51,698 bases of DNA from NCBI GenBank assembly GCA_026388415.1, contig JAPLJV010000054.1:1-51698 (forward strand), read 5' to 3'. A program made the position numbers and the translations under genes. Shown here piece by piece: positions 1 to 9,340 of the stretch. The stretch is from Deltaproteobacteria bacterium. GTDB lineage: Bacteria; Desulfobacterota; Syntrophia; Syntrophales; JACQWR01. The notes under the pieces were generated by a model that saw only the letters and a list, made by a program, of their open reading frames with translations, did not search any database and was not told the DNA's origin. Position 1 is the stretch's first letter, and each line of letters begins with the position of its first letter.

Positions 1-279
1 CATGCTCATACCGCTTAGCTTTTTCAAGCAAACAATTATGCCTCGATAGCCGCCATCCCGCGCGATGATGTTGGTGCCGTTACCCAGCGGTTTAAACGGC
101 AGCCCGTATCTCGTAAGACAGGTTATCGTATTCTTTAACTCTTCCTGGTCATGGGGGAAACAAACGGCATCGGCCGGCCCTCCCACACCAAAGGATGTAT
201 GGCGACTCAGCGGTTCATCGAAAAGCACATCCCCCGCCACCAGCTCCCGCAATTTTTCCCGGATAACCAAATCCAGCAT
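1..279 (-). CDS. murB: UDP-N-acetylenolpyruvoylglucosamine reductase, 5' part (MurB)
   Basis: First 93 codons of MurB, the FAD/NADPH enzyme that reduces UDP-GlcNAc-enolpyruvate to UDP-MurNAc in the cytoplasm; the gene runs off the left edge. The translation shows the family's N-terminal HTSFGVGGPAD motif at about residues 27-37 and the FAD-binding GNGTNIIARDGGYRG stretch further on. An ATGATG overlaps the murC TGA stop; I chose the second ATG because it lies six bases from a GGGAG, but the ATG one codon upstream is equally possible. The frame is open to the edge. It is the last visible gene of the dcw operon and is translationally coupled to murC. Confidence 0.93.
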   Translation of the reverse strand, partial: MLDLVIREKLRELVAGDVLFDEPLSRHTSFGVGGPADAVCFPHDQEELKNTITCLTRYGLPFKPLGNGTNIIARDGGYRGIIVCLKKLSGMSM

Positions 280-1673
280 CATCTTCTCCCGTCCAGAAAG
301 GTCTTCCCCACTTTCCAGATGCTCCCGGCGCCCAGCGTCACAACGACATCCCCACTCACGGCATTTTCCTCAAGATAGGCCACTGCGGCCTCGAAGTCGC
401 CAAGATAAACAGCATTTTTCTGCCCCCGGTCTCTTATCCCTGCGCAGAGCAAGGCCGCGCTTACCCCTGGAATAGCTGTCTCGCCGGCCGGATAGATGTC
501 CATCACCAGCAGGAGGTCGGCATCGGCAAAGGCCGTCAGAAACTCCTCAAAAAGGCCCCTGGTCCTGGTATAGCGATGCGGCTGAAAGACCACAATGATC
601 CTCCCTCCCCAGGCCTGCCTCACCGCCGCCAGGGTAGCCCTGATCTCCGTCGGATGGTGGCCGTAATCATCGAGTACAGTAACGCCGCCGATCTCACCCT
701 GCACCTCCAGACGGCGGTGCACGCCCAGAAAGCGCAGCAATCCCGCGGCAATAGCCGGGAAGGGCATGTCCAATTCCCGGGCCACGGCGATTGCGGCCAA
801 GGAATTGTAGATATTGAACAACCCGGGAACATTGAGGGATATCTCGCCCAGCAATTCATCCCGGTAGAAAACGGTAAAGCGTGAACCTCGCCCCAAGTAG
901 GCGATATTTTCCGCCCGGTAGTCCGCCCCGGCGGTCAAGCCGTAGGTAATAACTCTCCTCTTGATCAGGGGAAATATGGTCTGCGCATTCTGATCATCGT
1001 AACAGATGACCGTGGCGCCATAAAAAGGCACGATATTGGCGAACGTGAGAAAGGCCTCGCGAATTTCCTCGATGCCGCGGTAATAATCAAGATGTTCCAG
1101 GTCAATATTCGTGATTACGGCCAGCGATGGACTCAGTTTGAGAAAAGATCCGTCGCTCTCGTCGGCTTCCGCCACGATGACTTCACCGTCGCCGATCTTG
1201 GCATTGCTGCCGATACTGGCCAGCTTCCCCCCGATCACCATGGTGGGATCCAAACCGCCGGTGGCCAGCACCGTGGCAATCATGGAAGTGGTTGTTGTTT
1301 TGCCGTGGCTGCCCGATACGGCCACGGACATTTTCATTTTCAGGAGTTCGGCCAGCATCTCCGCCCGGGGGATGACGGGGATGTTGCGCCGGTGCGCCTC
1401 CAGCACTTCGGGGTTGTCAGCCTTGACCGCCGTGGAAGTCACCACCACATCCGCGGAGCTCAGGTTGGCGGCCTGATGGCCTGAAAAAATCCGGGCCCCG
1501 AGACCGGCCAACCGCTGCGTAATATCCGTGGCAGCAAGATCGGAACCTGTGACATCGTAGCCGAGATTAATAAGCACCTCGGCAATCCCGCTCATACCGA
1601 TGCCGCCGATGCCCACAAAATGGATGCTTTTTACTTTCCGTCGCATCCCGCTTAATTTATTATGATTATTCAT
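279..1673 (-). CDS. murC: UDP-N-acetylmuramate--L-alanine ligase (MurC)
   Basis: Adds L-alanine to UDP-MurNAc using ATP, the first step of peptide-stem synthesis in the cytoplasm. The 464-residue product has the usual length. It carries the N-terminal Rossmann-like GIGGIGMSG (21-29), the Mur-ligase ATP loop GSHGKTTTT (121-129), an EADESDGSF segment and DDYGHHPTEI in the C-terminal half, which is MurC-type. The ATG overlaps the murG stop as ATGA, so translation is coupled; an internal ATG at codon 10 is a weaker alternative. murB follows with another overlap. Confidence 0.97.
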   Translation of the reverse strand: MNNHNKLSGMRRKVKSIHFVGIGGIGMSGIAEVLINLGYDVTGSDLAATDITQRLAGLGARIFSGHQAANLSSADVVVTSTAVKADNPEVLEAHRRNIPVIPRAEMLAELLKMKMSVAVSGSHGKTTTTSMIATVLATGGLDPTMVIGGKLASIGSNAKIGDGEVIVAEADESDGSFLKLSPSLAVITNIDLEHLDYYRGIEEIREAFLTFANIVPFYGATVICYDDQNAQTIFPLIKRRVITYGLTAGADYRAENIAYLGRGSRFTVFYRDELLGEISLNVPGLFNIYNSLAAIAVARELDMPFPAIAAGLLRFLGVHRRLEVQGEIGGVTVLDDYGHHPTEIRATLAAVRQAWGGRIIVVFQPHRYTRTRGLFEEFLTAFADADLLLVMDIYPAGETAIPGVSAALLCAGIRDRGQKNAVYLGDFEAAVAYLEENAVSGDVVVTLGAGSIWKVGKTFLDGRR

Positions 1674-2779
1674 GTGCCTATATCAATCTGATGACCGCTA
1701 AGTGCCAGACAGTTATCAACTATGTCGGCCGCCGCCCGGATATTGCCCAGCGCCGCTGATTTTATTTCCATATCCCGCAACAAGTCGCGGTGGTGATAAT
1801 AAAGATTGATAGTTTCCGCCATTTTCTCGCCTGTCAGGCCCTTTTCCTCGATCATCACGGCCGCCCCGGCCTTGACCATCTCGAGGGCGTTTTTGGTCTG
1901 ATGATCATCCACGGCAAAGGGGAACGGTATCAGGATGGCAGCTTTCCCGAGCACCGTTATCTCGGCCAGCGAAGTGGCCCCGGCTCGACAAATCACGAGG
2001 TCCGCCGTGCGATAGGCCGCCGCCATATCCCTGATGAAGGGCAATACCTCGGCCGAAATCCCGCAGGTACGGTAAACGCCGGCTGCATAAGTAAGATCAT
2101 CCTGGCCCGTCTGATGGATAATCCTTATGCTCAGCCCCGCCGCGCAAAGATGCGGAAGAGCTCCCAGGACCGCCCGGTTGATGGCGTGGGCGCCTTGACT
2201 GCCGCCAAAAACCAGGATCGTAAAGCTGCTCCCTGCTTCCTTTTCCACCCTGTTGCCCACTACAAAATCGGCTCGGACGGGATTGCCCGTGACGAACGTA
2301 CTTTTCTTGGGGAACCACTTTTTTGTTTCACGGTAGGTCAGAAAAATACGATCGGCGAATTTCCCCAGAATCCGGTTGGCAAGCCCTGGCAGGGCATTCT
2401 GTTCCGCCACGGCCGTCTTGATGCCCAGCAAGTGCGCGATAAGCACCACCGGACCGGAGGCGTAGCCCCCCACGCCGATGACGAGCTGCGGACGAAAACT
2501 CCTGATAATCCGGTATGATTCCCACATACTGACGGGAAGTTTTGCCAGGGCCAAAAGAACCCGCAAGGGCCCCTTGCCTTTGAATCCTGCTACCAAAATG
2601 GCGCAATTGTCAAAACCCAGGCCGTCCAGAATGTCTTTTTCCAGTTTTTTCCCGGTGCCGACAAAGAGGATAGCCGCCGCCTCTCTTTTTATAAACTCCT
2701 CCGCAATAGCCACTCCGGGGAAAATATGCCCCCCCGTCCCGCCTCCCGCAATGATGACTTTGAAACCCTTGCCTGCCAT
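1670..2779 (-). CDS. murG: Lipid II synthase, UDP-GlcNAc transferase (MurG)
   Basis: Membrane-associated GT-B glycosyltransferase that transfers GlcNAc from UDP-GlcNAc to lipid I, giving lipid II. The 369-residue protein has the N-terminal glycine-rich lipid-carrier loop GGGTGGH (12-18), an EQNALPG segment, and the donor-site GGSQGAHAIN motif in the C-terminal half. The ATG sits three bases after the ftsW stop, and the AGGTGA overlapping that stop serves as ribosome binding site. It overlaps murC by four bases. Confidence 0.97.
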   Translation of the reverse strand: MAGKGFKVIIAGGGTGGHIFPGVAIAEEFIKREAAAILFVGTGKKLEKDILDGLGFDNCAILVAGFKGKGPLRVLLALAKLPVSMWESYRIIRSFRPQLVIGVGGYASGPVVLIAHLLGIKTAVAEQNALPGLANRILGKFADRIFLTYRETKKWFPKKSTFVTGNPVRADFVVGNRVEKEAGSSFTILVFGGSQGAHAINRAVLGALPHLCAAGLSIRIIHQTGQDDLTYAAGVYRTCGISAEVLPFIRDMAAAYRTADLVICRAGATSLAEITVLGKAAILIPFPFAVDDHQTKNALEMVKAGAAVMIEEKGLTGEKMAETINLYYHHRDLLRDMEIKSAALGNIRAAADIVDNCLALSGHQIDIGT

Positions 2780-2782
2780 CTG

Positions 2783-3886
2783 TCACCTATAAGAAGATAT
2801 ATTCATCAATATGCCCACTGCAACCAGACTCATTACCACCGATGAACCGCCATAGCTGACGAAAGGAAGCGCCAAGCCCTTCACGGGGATCAGACCCATC
2901 ACCCCGGCTATATTCACAAAGGCCTCCACGGCAATCGTCATGGTTAAGCCCGCCGCCAGCAGGGTGCCGAAAAGATCAGGGGCTTTATAAGCAATCACAA
3001 AACCGCGCCAGATGAAAATCACAAAGAGCGAAATAATTACGGCCACGGCGATGAAGCCGCCTTCCTCGGCAATAACGGACAGGATAAAGTCGGTATGCGG
3101 TTCCGGAAGATAATAGAGTTTCTGCATGCCGTCCCCGATGCCAACCCCGAACGGGCCTCCGGCGCCAAAGGAAATAAAAGACTGAATGATCTGAAACCCC
3201 GTGCCCAAAGGATCATTCCAGGGATTGAGCATGGTCTTCAATCTCTCCCAGCGGTAATCGGAACGTACCACCTGCCAGACCGCCAGAGGCAACAACAGGG
3301 CCACAAGCCCAGCCAGATACCGAATTCTCGCGCCCGACAGAAAAAGCATGGATAACATGATCATGCCGATGATTACCGCCGTTCCGAAGTCAGGCTGCCG
3401 GAGAATCAGGGCCATGATGAACAACGTCACGCACAGCGGTATCAGAAAGCCTTGCTTGAAATCCTGGCGGTTGATCTCCTTTTTTGCCAAGTAATGAGCC
3501 AGAAAAAGCACGATGGCCACCTTGACCAATTCGGTAACCTGAAAGTTGAAAAGTCCGAGCCTCAGCCAGCGTGTGGCGTTGTTAACTTTAACCCCTAAAT
3601 GCGGCACAAAGAGGAGTACCAGGCAGACCACAGAAATGCCCAGCCCCAGATACGCAAATTTGCCAAGTTTCTGGTAAGATGTTTTTCTCAGGATCATCAT
3701 GCTGATAAGCCCCAGCAGAATGTAAAAAAACTGCCGTTTGAGGAAATACAGCCCGTCTTTGTATCGCTCCAGGGCCGGGATAGAGCTGGAACTGTAGATC
3801 ATCGTAATCCCGACGGTCAAAAGCAGGAGCGTCACGATCAGCAAAATGGTGTCATGCTTGCTGGGAACCGAGGGAAAATTATTCAT
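2783..3886 (-). CDS. ftsW: Septal peptidoglycan glycosyltransferase (FtsW, SEDS family)
   Basis: Polytopic SEDS protein that polymerises lipid II at the division septum together with FtsI. The 367-residue product is almost wholly hydrophobic with about ten membrane segments. It has family motifs such as RQPDFGTAVIIG in mid-protein, EPHTDFILSVIAEEGG, and the C-terminal KGLALPFVSYGGSS. Position between murD and murG is the normal FtsW place and argues against the RodA paralogue. It overlaps the 3' end of murD by eight bases. Confidence 0.96.
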   Translation of the reverse strand: MNNFPSVPSKHDTILLIVTLLLLTVGITMIYSSSSIPALERYKDGLYFLKRQFFYILLGLISMMILRKTSYQKLGKFAYLGLGISVVCLVLLFVPHLGVKVNNATRWLRLGLFNFQVTELVKVAIVLFLAHYLAKKEINRQDFKQGFLIPLCVTLFIMALILRQPDFGTAVIIGMIMLSMLFLSGARIRYLAGLVALLLPLAVWQVVRSDYRWERLKTMLNPWNDPLGTGFQIIQSFISFGAGGPFGVGIGDGMQKLYYLPEPHTDFILSVIAEEGGFIAVAVIISLFVIFIWRGFVIAYKAPDLFGTLLAAGLTMTIAVEAFVNIAGVMGLIPVKGLALPFVSYGGSSVVMSLVAVGILMNISSYR

Positions 3887-5228
3887 CTAAACCACCTGCC
3901 ACTTTCTGAAAGAAGAGACCCCGCGCCTTGTAATCGGAAAACTCATCAAAACTCGCGCACCCGGGCGACAAAAGAACAATGTCACCCACCGCGGCTTGTC
4001 CGTAAGCGGTCAGGATTGCGTCTTTTAACGTATTGACCGCGCTGGTTTTTACAATCCCGCCCAGCGCCCGGCCAATCCTCTCTCTGGCCTCGCCGAACAG
4101 AATCAATTCCCGCACCTTACCCTTGAGCAGCGGCGCCAGCGTCTCAAAATCTCCTTCCTTGTCCCGGCCGCCCATGAGGAGAAAAAGGGGCCCGGAAAAA
4201 CTCTCCAGCGCCCGCACGACGGCGTCCACATTGGTGCCCTTGGAGTCGTCATAGAAGGCCACCCCCTTTTTCCGGCCCGCAAATTCAATCCGGTGCGGCA
4301 GCCCCCTGAAATCGGCAATGGCGGCCATAATGTCCAAGCGAGACACGCCGCAATCGCGGGCGGCCAGAATAGCGGCCATCACATTTTCCAGATTGTGCCG
4401 CCCCGGGATCTTCACCATATCCAGCGGATAGGTATCCCGGTCTCCGTTGTCGGAAACATGAACGAGCCCTTCCGGCGCCAGATATATGCCCCTGTCAACG
4501 GGAGCGGTGGAACTGAAATAAGACACCCGGGCGGCCAACTGCGGCGCCAATAAGCGGGATGATGGTTCGGCGGCATTGATGATGGCCAGCTGCTGGCGGG
4601 TCTGGTTGGCGAAGATGCGTTCCTTGACCTGGCGATAGGCATCAAAGGAGCCATGATAATTGACATGGTCGCAGGTGGTATTGAGCAGCGCCGCCACGGC
4701 CGGGCAAAAAGATTCGCTCCACTGCAACTGGAAACTGCTCACCTCGACCACGGCGTAGTCGGCATCCTGGGCGCCCGCCGCAAAACCGATGAGCGGGTCC
4801 CCGATGTTCCCGCCCACAAATACCCTCTTCCCCGCCTTTTTCAGGATATTACCCGTTAAAGTGGTGGTGGTCGTCTTGCCGTTGGTGCCCGTAATGGCAA
4901 TAACGGGACAGGACAAAAAGCGATAGGCAAGTTCGAGTTCACTGATAATCGGCGCCTGTCGCCGGAGGGCCTCCTGCAGGAGGGGGTTAGACGGCGGCAC
5001 GCCGGGGGAGGGCACAACCAGATCAACCCTGGCCAGACAGGAGGGATCATAGGCGACGATTTCCGCTTGGGCGCGCAGATCCTGTCCGTCCAGCAGACGT
5101 TCCACTTCGGAGGCGGGCTTTTCGTCCGTCACGAAGATAGAGGCGCCCCGGCCGGCCAGAAACCGCACGGTCGCGAGTCCTGTCTTCCCTAAACCGATGA
5201 TCAATACTTTCCGTCCCGATAAGTCCAT
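3879..5228 (-). CDS. murD: UDP-N-acetylmuramoyl-L-alanine--D-glutamate ligase (MurD)
   Basis: Adds D-glutamate to UDP-MurNAc-Ala using ATP. I start it at the ATG at 5228 (449 residues, MDLSGRKVLIIGLGKTG), which has AAAGGA six bases upstream and follows the mraY stop by eight bases. A longer in-frame reading to 5324 would overlap mraY by 88 bases and has no family counterpart. Visible are the N-terminal dinucleotide-like fold GLGKTG (12-17), the ATP loop GTNGKTTTT (114-122) and DDSKGTNVDAV in the C-terminal domain, which is typical of MurD. Confidence 0.96.
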   Translation of the reverse strand: MDLSGRKVLIIGLGKTGLATVRFLAGRGASIFVTDEKPASEVERLLDGQDLRAQAEIVAYDPSCLARVDLVVPSPGVPPSNPLLQEALRRQAPIISELELAYRFLSCPVIAITGTNGKTTTTTLTGNILKKAGKRVFVGGNIGDPLIGFAAGAQDADYAVVEVSSFQLQWSESFCPAVAALLNTTCDHVNYHGSFDAYRQVKERIFANQTRQQLAIINAAEPSSRLLAPQLAARVSYFSSTAPVDRGIYLAPEGLVHVSDNGDRDTYPLDMVKIPGRHNLENVMAAILAARDCGVSRLDIMAAIADFRGLPHRIEFAGRKKGVAFYDDSKGTNVDAVVRALESFSGPLFLLMGGRDKEGDFETLAPLLKGKVRELILFGEARERIGRALGGIVKTSAVNTLKDAILTAYGQAAVGDIVLLSPGCASFDEFSDYKARGLFFQKVAGGLDE

Positions 5229-5236
5229 GATTTCCT

Positions 5237-6316
5237 TTAACGCAATTTTAACGTACTGATGGCCACCAGGGCCAGCAGGATGGAAATGATCCAGAAGCGC
5301 ACAATAACCTTGGGCTCCGCCCATCCTTTCAGCTCAAAATGATGGTGCAGGGGGGCCATCCGAAAGATGCGCCGGCCCCGGGACAGTTTGAACCATCCCA
5401 CCTGAAAGATAACGGAGAAGGTCTCCATCACAAACAGACCACCCACAATAACCAGCAGAATCTCCTGCTTGGTCAGCACCGCCATCGTCCCCAGGGCCCC
5501 GCCCAGAGAAAGGGAGCCGACATCGCCCATGAACACCTCGGCCGGGTAGCTGTTGTACCAGAGAAAGCCGATGCCGGCGCCGATCACAGCGCCGCAAAAG
5601 ACACTGAGCTCCCCCACGCCGGCGATATAAGGTATCTGCAGATAATTGGCAATCTTGATGTTGCCCGCCAGATAGGCAAAGAGGAGATAGGTCATGAAAG
5701 AAGTAATGGCCGGACCTATGGCCAGACCATCGAGACCATCGGTCAGGTTCACGGCATTGGCCGTGCCCACAATGATGAAGGTGGACAGGAGCACATACCC
5801 CCAACCCAGATTTGGCAAAACTGTTTTAAAGAAAGGTATCGTCACGGTCGTGGTGAAGCCCGGCTTCAGATAAAGCACGACGCTGAAAAAAACAGCAATC
5901 AGGATTTCGCCCGTGAGCCTTGCTTTCCCGGAAATACCGCAACTGCTGCCGGAGGTGAGTTTCCGGTAATCGTCCATAAAGCCGATAAGTCCGTAACCGA
6001 CGGTTACCATAATGACAAACCAGATATAATCGTCAAGCAGATTGGCCCAGAGCAGCGTGGAGATGACAATGGCAAAGATGACGAGAATGCCCCCCATGGT
6101 CGGGGTGCCTTTTTTGGAAAGGTGGGAGCGCGGACCATCCTCCCGGATCGTCTGACCAACTTGCAGTGACCTTAATTTGTTGATCATCCAGGGACCGACA
6201 ACAAAGCAGATGATAAGGGCAGTAATGGCCGCATAGATCGTCCGGAACGTAATATATCTGAAGACGTTGAAAAACGAATAGGCGGTGTGCAATGGATATA
6301 ATAAGTGGTAAAGCAT
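5237..6316 (-). CDS. mraY: Phospho-MurNAc-pentapeptide transferase (MraY)
   Basis: Integral membrane enzyme that moves phospho-MurNAc-pentapeptide from UDP to undecaprenyl phosphate, making lipid I. The 359-residue length is standard. Motifs seen include GTPTMGG, the aspartate-rich MDDYRKL, the [13 protein letters not shown] loop, [10 protein letters not shown] and the C-terminal HHHFELKGW. The ATG has GAAGGTG just upstream. A 58-bp spacer separates it from murF and contains a 12-bp GCCGAATTCGGC palindrome with no T-tract, so I do not call a terminator. Confidence 0.97.
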   Translation of the reverse strand: MLYHLLYPLHTAYSFFNVFRYITFRTIYAAITALIICFVVGPWMINKLRSLQVGQTIREDGPRSHLSKKGTPTMGGILVIFAIVISTLLWANLLDDYIWFVIMVTVGYGLIGFMDDYRKLTSGSSCGISGKARLTGEILIAVFFSVVLYLKPGFTTTVTIPFFKTVLPNLGWGYVLLSTFIIVGTANAVNLTDGLDGLAIGPAITSFMTYLLFAYLAGNIKIANYLQIPYIAGVGELSVFCGAVIGAGIGFLWYNSYPAEVFMGDVGSLSLGGALGTMAVLTKQEILLVIVGGLFVMETFSVIFQVGWFKLSRGRRIFRMAPLHHHFELKGWAEPKVIVRFWIISILLALVAISTLKLR

Positions 6317-6374
6317 TTTACACCTTCAAATTTTACTGCCCTGCGTCTGCCCGGCCGAATTCGGCACTTATTCC

Positions 6375-7751
6375 CTAGACAACTTCTTCCATCTTCATGG
6401 CTCGTGACCCCTTAACGAGCAGCCATTCACCTTTTTGCCAGGAGGAGCTAAGTTCAGCCACAATATCCTTCGACGTTGCCGGGAAAAAAATGCAGGCCGG
6501 AGACAGGCCTCTTTTTTTTGCTCCCGCCGCCGTCATCCGCGCAAAAGCGCCCCGGAGGAACAGGCGATCCACGCCTGTCGTCGCCAGCAGGCCGCCGATT
6601 TCCTCGTGCCATGCCTCTGTCTGCCCACCCAATTCCAGCATATCTCCGAGGATCACCGTACCACGGCGGTCCGCTCGCAGCTTCTGCAACGTCATCAATG
6701 CCTCCCGGACGGAAACCGGATTGGCATTGTAGGAATCGTCAATCAGGAAACCGCCGTTTTTAAGAGGGATTATTTCCATCCTCCCTGGTACAGGCTTAAA
6801 AGACTGAAGCCCCTGGCGGATAACATCCAGCGGGATTGAAAGAGCACTGCTTATTGCCGCCGCGGCTAAAGCATTCATCAAGTTATGGGTCCCCGCCGCG
6901 GCCATCTCGACCCGGCCCTTGTCCGATCCGATGGTCAGGGTGAAACCCAGTCCTTGCCGGCTCATGGTCACATCTGCCGCCGCTACATCGGCCTTGCCCC
7001 GCAGCCCATAGGTAACACGCCGGCCTGACCGGCGCGCGGCCAACTCCCGCACCGCCTCATCGTCAACATTGACGACCGCCGTGCCGCTCTCCGCGAGCTG
7101 ACGGAAAAGTTCTCCCTTTTCTTCCTTTACCATGGCAACAGACTTCAGCCCCTCCAGATGCGCCGGGCCGATGTTGGTAATCAGCCCCACATCCGGGGCA
7201 GCCAGGCGGCTCAATCGTCCTATTTCACCCGGGACATTGGTTCCCATTTCTACGATAGCCACCTCATGCGCCTGCCTGAGCCTGAGCAGTGTCAGAGGCA
7301 ACCCCACGAGATTGTTAAAATTGCCTTCCGTCTGCAGCGTATTTTTGATTTGCCCCAGGATTTGGGCGGTCATTTCTTTCGTCGTTGTTTTGCCGGCGCT
7401 CCCCGTAATAGCCACCACGGGAATGGGAAATTTTTCTCTCCAGAAATGGGCTACATCCCCGAGGGCGGCCAACGTATCCCGCACACTGATAACCGTCAGA
7501 GCCGTCTGCCCCGCAATCTCATTCAACCGGTATTCTTCACCCTCCCTGATCAGCAGACCCGCAGCCCCGCTTCTGACGGCCGCCGGGATAAAATCATGTC
7601 CGTCAAACCTCGGCCCCGGCAGGGGGATAAACAATTTTCCGGCCTGCTGCTCCCGCGTGTCGGTGGAGACATCGGCAAACATCTGAGTGGCGTCCCCCGT
7701 AAGCAGGGTTCCGTTTGTCGCCGCTATTATCTCCCGGCCGGAATAGGGCAT
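6375..7751 (-). CDS. murF: UDP-MurNAc-tripeptide--D-Ala-D-Ala ligase (MurF)
   Basis: Adds D-Ala-D-Ala to the UDP-MurNAc-tripeptide with ATP. The 458-residue product has the MurE/MurF-type N-terminal domain (STDTREQQAGKLFIPL near 29-44), the ATP loop GSAGKTTTKEM (117-127), a mid-domain EMGTNVPGEI segment and DDSYNANPVS, a MurF signature. The ATG follows the murE stop directly (TAAATG) and is served by a GAGGT inside the end of murE, so the two genes are translationally coupled. Confidence 0.97.
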   Translation of the reverse strand: MPYSGREIIAATNGTLLTGDATQMFADVSTDTREQQAGKLFIPLPGPRFDGHDFIPAAVRSGAAGLLIREGEEYRLNEIAGQTALTVISVRDTLAALGDVAHFWREKFPIPVVAITGSAGKTTTKEMTAQILGQIKNTLQTEGNFNNLVGLPLTLLRLRQAHEVAIVEMGTNVPGEIGRLSRLAAPDVGLITNIGPAHLEGLKSVAMVKEEKGELFRQLAESGTAVVNVDDEAVRELAARRSGRRVTYGLRGKADVAAADVTMSRQGLGFTLTIGSDKGRVEMAAAGTHNLMNALAAAAISSALSIPLDVIRQGLQSFKPVPGRMEIIPLKNGGFLIDDSYNANPVSVREALMTLQKLRADRRGTVILGDMLELGGQTEAWHEEIGGLLATTGVDRLFLRGAFARMTAAGAKKRGLSPACIFFPATSKDIVAELSSSWQKGEWLLVKGSRAMKMEEVV

Positions 7752-9290
7752 TTAGTACCTCAAATCTTTGTTGCGCCTGACATCCAACGCCTCTCTGGCC
7801 ACCAGGCGGTCATCAAAGGGGAAACGATTACTGCCGACGATCTGATAATCCTCATGGCCCTTGCCGGCAATCAGGATGGTGTCGTCAGGGGCGGCCAGGC
7901 GCACAGCCAGCTCAATGGCTTTTTGCCGATCCGGCAGCAGGGTGTAACTTTTGTCCCCTCCGGCAGCGGATATCTCTTCCGGCAGACACTTGCGCACCGA
8001 TTTCCCATCTACTCCCGCCTCGATCTCACTGATGATCTGCAGAGGGTCTTCCCCCCGGGGGTTATCGGAGGTGATGATCGTCACATCACTATTAGCGGTG
8101 GCAGCGCTTCCCATCAGTGGCCTTTTACCGCGGTCCCGGTTGCCCCCACAACCAAAAACAGTAATGATCCTGCCGCGGCGGAATTCCACGAGATTCTGGA
8201 GCACGCGCAGCAGGGCATCGGGAGTATGGGCGTAATCAACGAAAACGGCTGGTTCTGACCGCCGGCTGATCCTTTGCAGGCGGCCGGGTACGCCCGTCAA
8301 CCCTGCAATGCCACCCCTGATGCAATCTGCGGGCACGCCCAGAACCATGCTCGCAGCGACAGCCGCCAGCACATTGTAGAGATTGAATCGGCCGCTCAAC
8401 GGGGAGGATATGGCCAGGGTGCCTAGTTCACTGTGGATGATCGCCCTTATGCCTTCCGCCGTCAGCGAAACAATTTCTGCGCGCACATCATTGCCATGCT
8501 GCAATCCGAACGTCAGCTGGGACCGGTTGGTCTCTTTAAGTATTCTTTGTCCCCAGGGATCATCACCGTTCACAATCATTTTACCGGGACGCCGCTTCCC
8601 CTCGGCGGGCAGGATTTCCCGGAAAAACCGCAGCTTGGCCTGAAAGTAATTTTCCATGGTCTGGTGATAATCGAGGTGGTCCTGCGAAAGATTCGTAAAA
8701 ATGCCCAGCGCGAACTCACAATCGTCCACTCTCCGCAAATCCACGGCATGCGATGAAACCTCGGCAATCACGTGGGTAACACCCTGATCCGCCATCTCCC
8801 GCAGGATCTTCTGCAATTCGAAGGACTCCGGAGTCGTATTCGGCGCCGGGAATACCTTGTCTGCATAACGATAATTTACCGTCCCCAGCACGCCGGTGCG
8901 GTAACCGGCCGCCCGGAAGACAGCCTCCAGCAGGTAGGTTACGGTCGTCTTGCCGTTAGTTCCCGTAACGCCGACGAGACAGAGTTCCGCCGAGGGATGC
9001 CGATAAAAATTTTTGCCCAGGATGCCTAAAGCGCGGCGGGAATTGGCCACCTCGACGGCCGTCACCCCCGGGGGCGGGATAAAGTCGTTTTCATGGAGGA
9101 TATAACCGGCCCCGCCGGCCACCGCCTCAGGAATAAAATCATGACCGTCTCTGCTCAGACCGGAAATGGCCACAAAAAGAGAACCACGGCCGCAATTTTT
9201 CGAGTCATAACAGACAGATAAAACATCACCCCCCGCTTCACCCTTGATTTTGAGGACATCAATATTTTCCAGGAGGTGTGATAGTTTCAC
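7752..9290 (-). CDS. murE: UDP-MurNAc-L-Ala-D-Glu--meso-DAP ligase (MurE), GTG start
   Basis: Adds the third residue of the peptide stem. I place the start at a GTG at 9290 (512 residues, reading MKLSHLLENI after initiation) because AAGGA lies five bases upstream and the family begins here. The frame can be extended to 9344, but that extra peptide is only a translation of the palindrome at 9311-9335. Motifs: ATP loop GTNGKTT (110-116), VDYAHTPDAL (351-360) and DNPR (409-412). In MurE, DNPR marks meso-diaminopimelate use, so the wall is predicted to be of the A1-gamma type. Confidence 0.96.
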   Translation of the reverse strand: MKLSHLLENIDVLKIKGEAGGDVLSVCYDSKNCGRGSLFVAISGLSRDGHDFIPEAVAGGAGYILHENDFIPPPGVTAVEVANSRRALGILGKNFYRHPSAELCLVGVTGTNGKTTVTYLLEAVFRAAGYRTGVLGTVNYRYADKVFPAPNTTPESFELQKILREMADQGVTHVIAEVSSHAVDLRRVDDCEFALGIFTNLSQDHLDYHQTMENYFQAKLRFFREILPAEGKRRPGKMIVNGDDPWGQRILKETNRSQLTFGLQHGNDVRAEIVSLTAEGIRAIIHSELGTLAISSPLSGRFNLYNVLAAVAASMVLGVPADCIRGGIAGLTGVPGRLQRISRRSEPAVFVDYAHTPDALLRVLQNLVEFRRGRIITVFGCGGNRDRGKRPLMGSAATANSDVTIITSDNPRGEDPLQIISEIEAGVDGKSVRKCLPEEISAAGGDKSYTLLPDRQKAIELAVRLAAPDDTILIAGKGHEDYQIVGSNRFPFDDRLVAREALDVRRNKDLRY

Positions 9291-9310
9291 GGCAATCCTT
9301 ATCAAATCGT

Positions 9311-9335
9311 AGGGGCGGGTTTCAAACCCGCCCCT
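9311..9335. repeat. 25-bp palindrome between ftsI and murE
   Basis: Perfect inverted repeat with 12-bp arms (AGGGGCGGGTTT and its complement) around a single base. It fills most of the 50-bp spacer between the ftsI stop and the murE GTG. Palindromes of this form are scattered through many bacterial genomes. There is no T-tract, so it is more likely a REP-like unit than a terminator, although its transcript would form a strong hairpin inside the dcw mRNA. Confidence 0.85.
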
Positions 9336-9340
9336 GCCCA

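Noticed and set aside
5229-5324. N-terminal extension of murD into mraY
   Set aside because: Would need an 88-base overlap; a good SD and the family start are at 5228.
6340-6365. GCCGAATTCGGC palindrome between murF and mraY
   Set aside because: Too short and without a T-tract for a terminator; chance is plausible.
7158-8258. 366-codon plus-strand frame
   Set aside because: Antisense to murF and murE, low-complexity composition, no SD or known motif.
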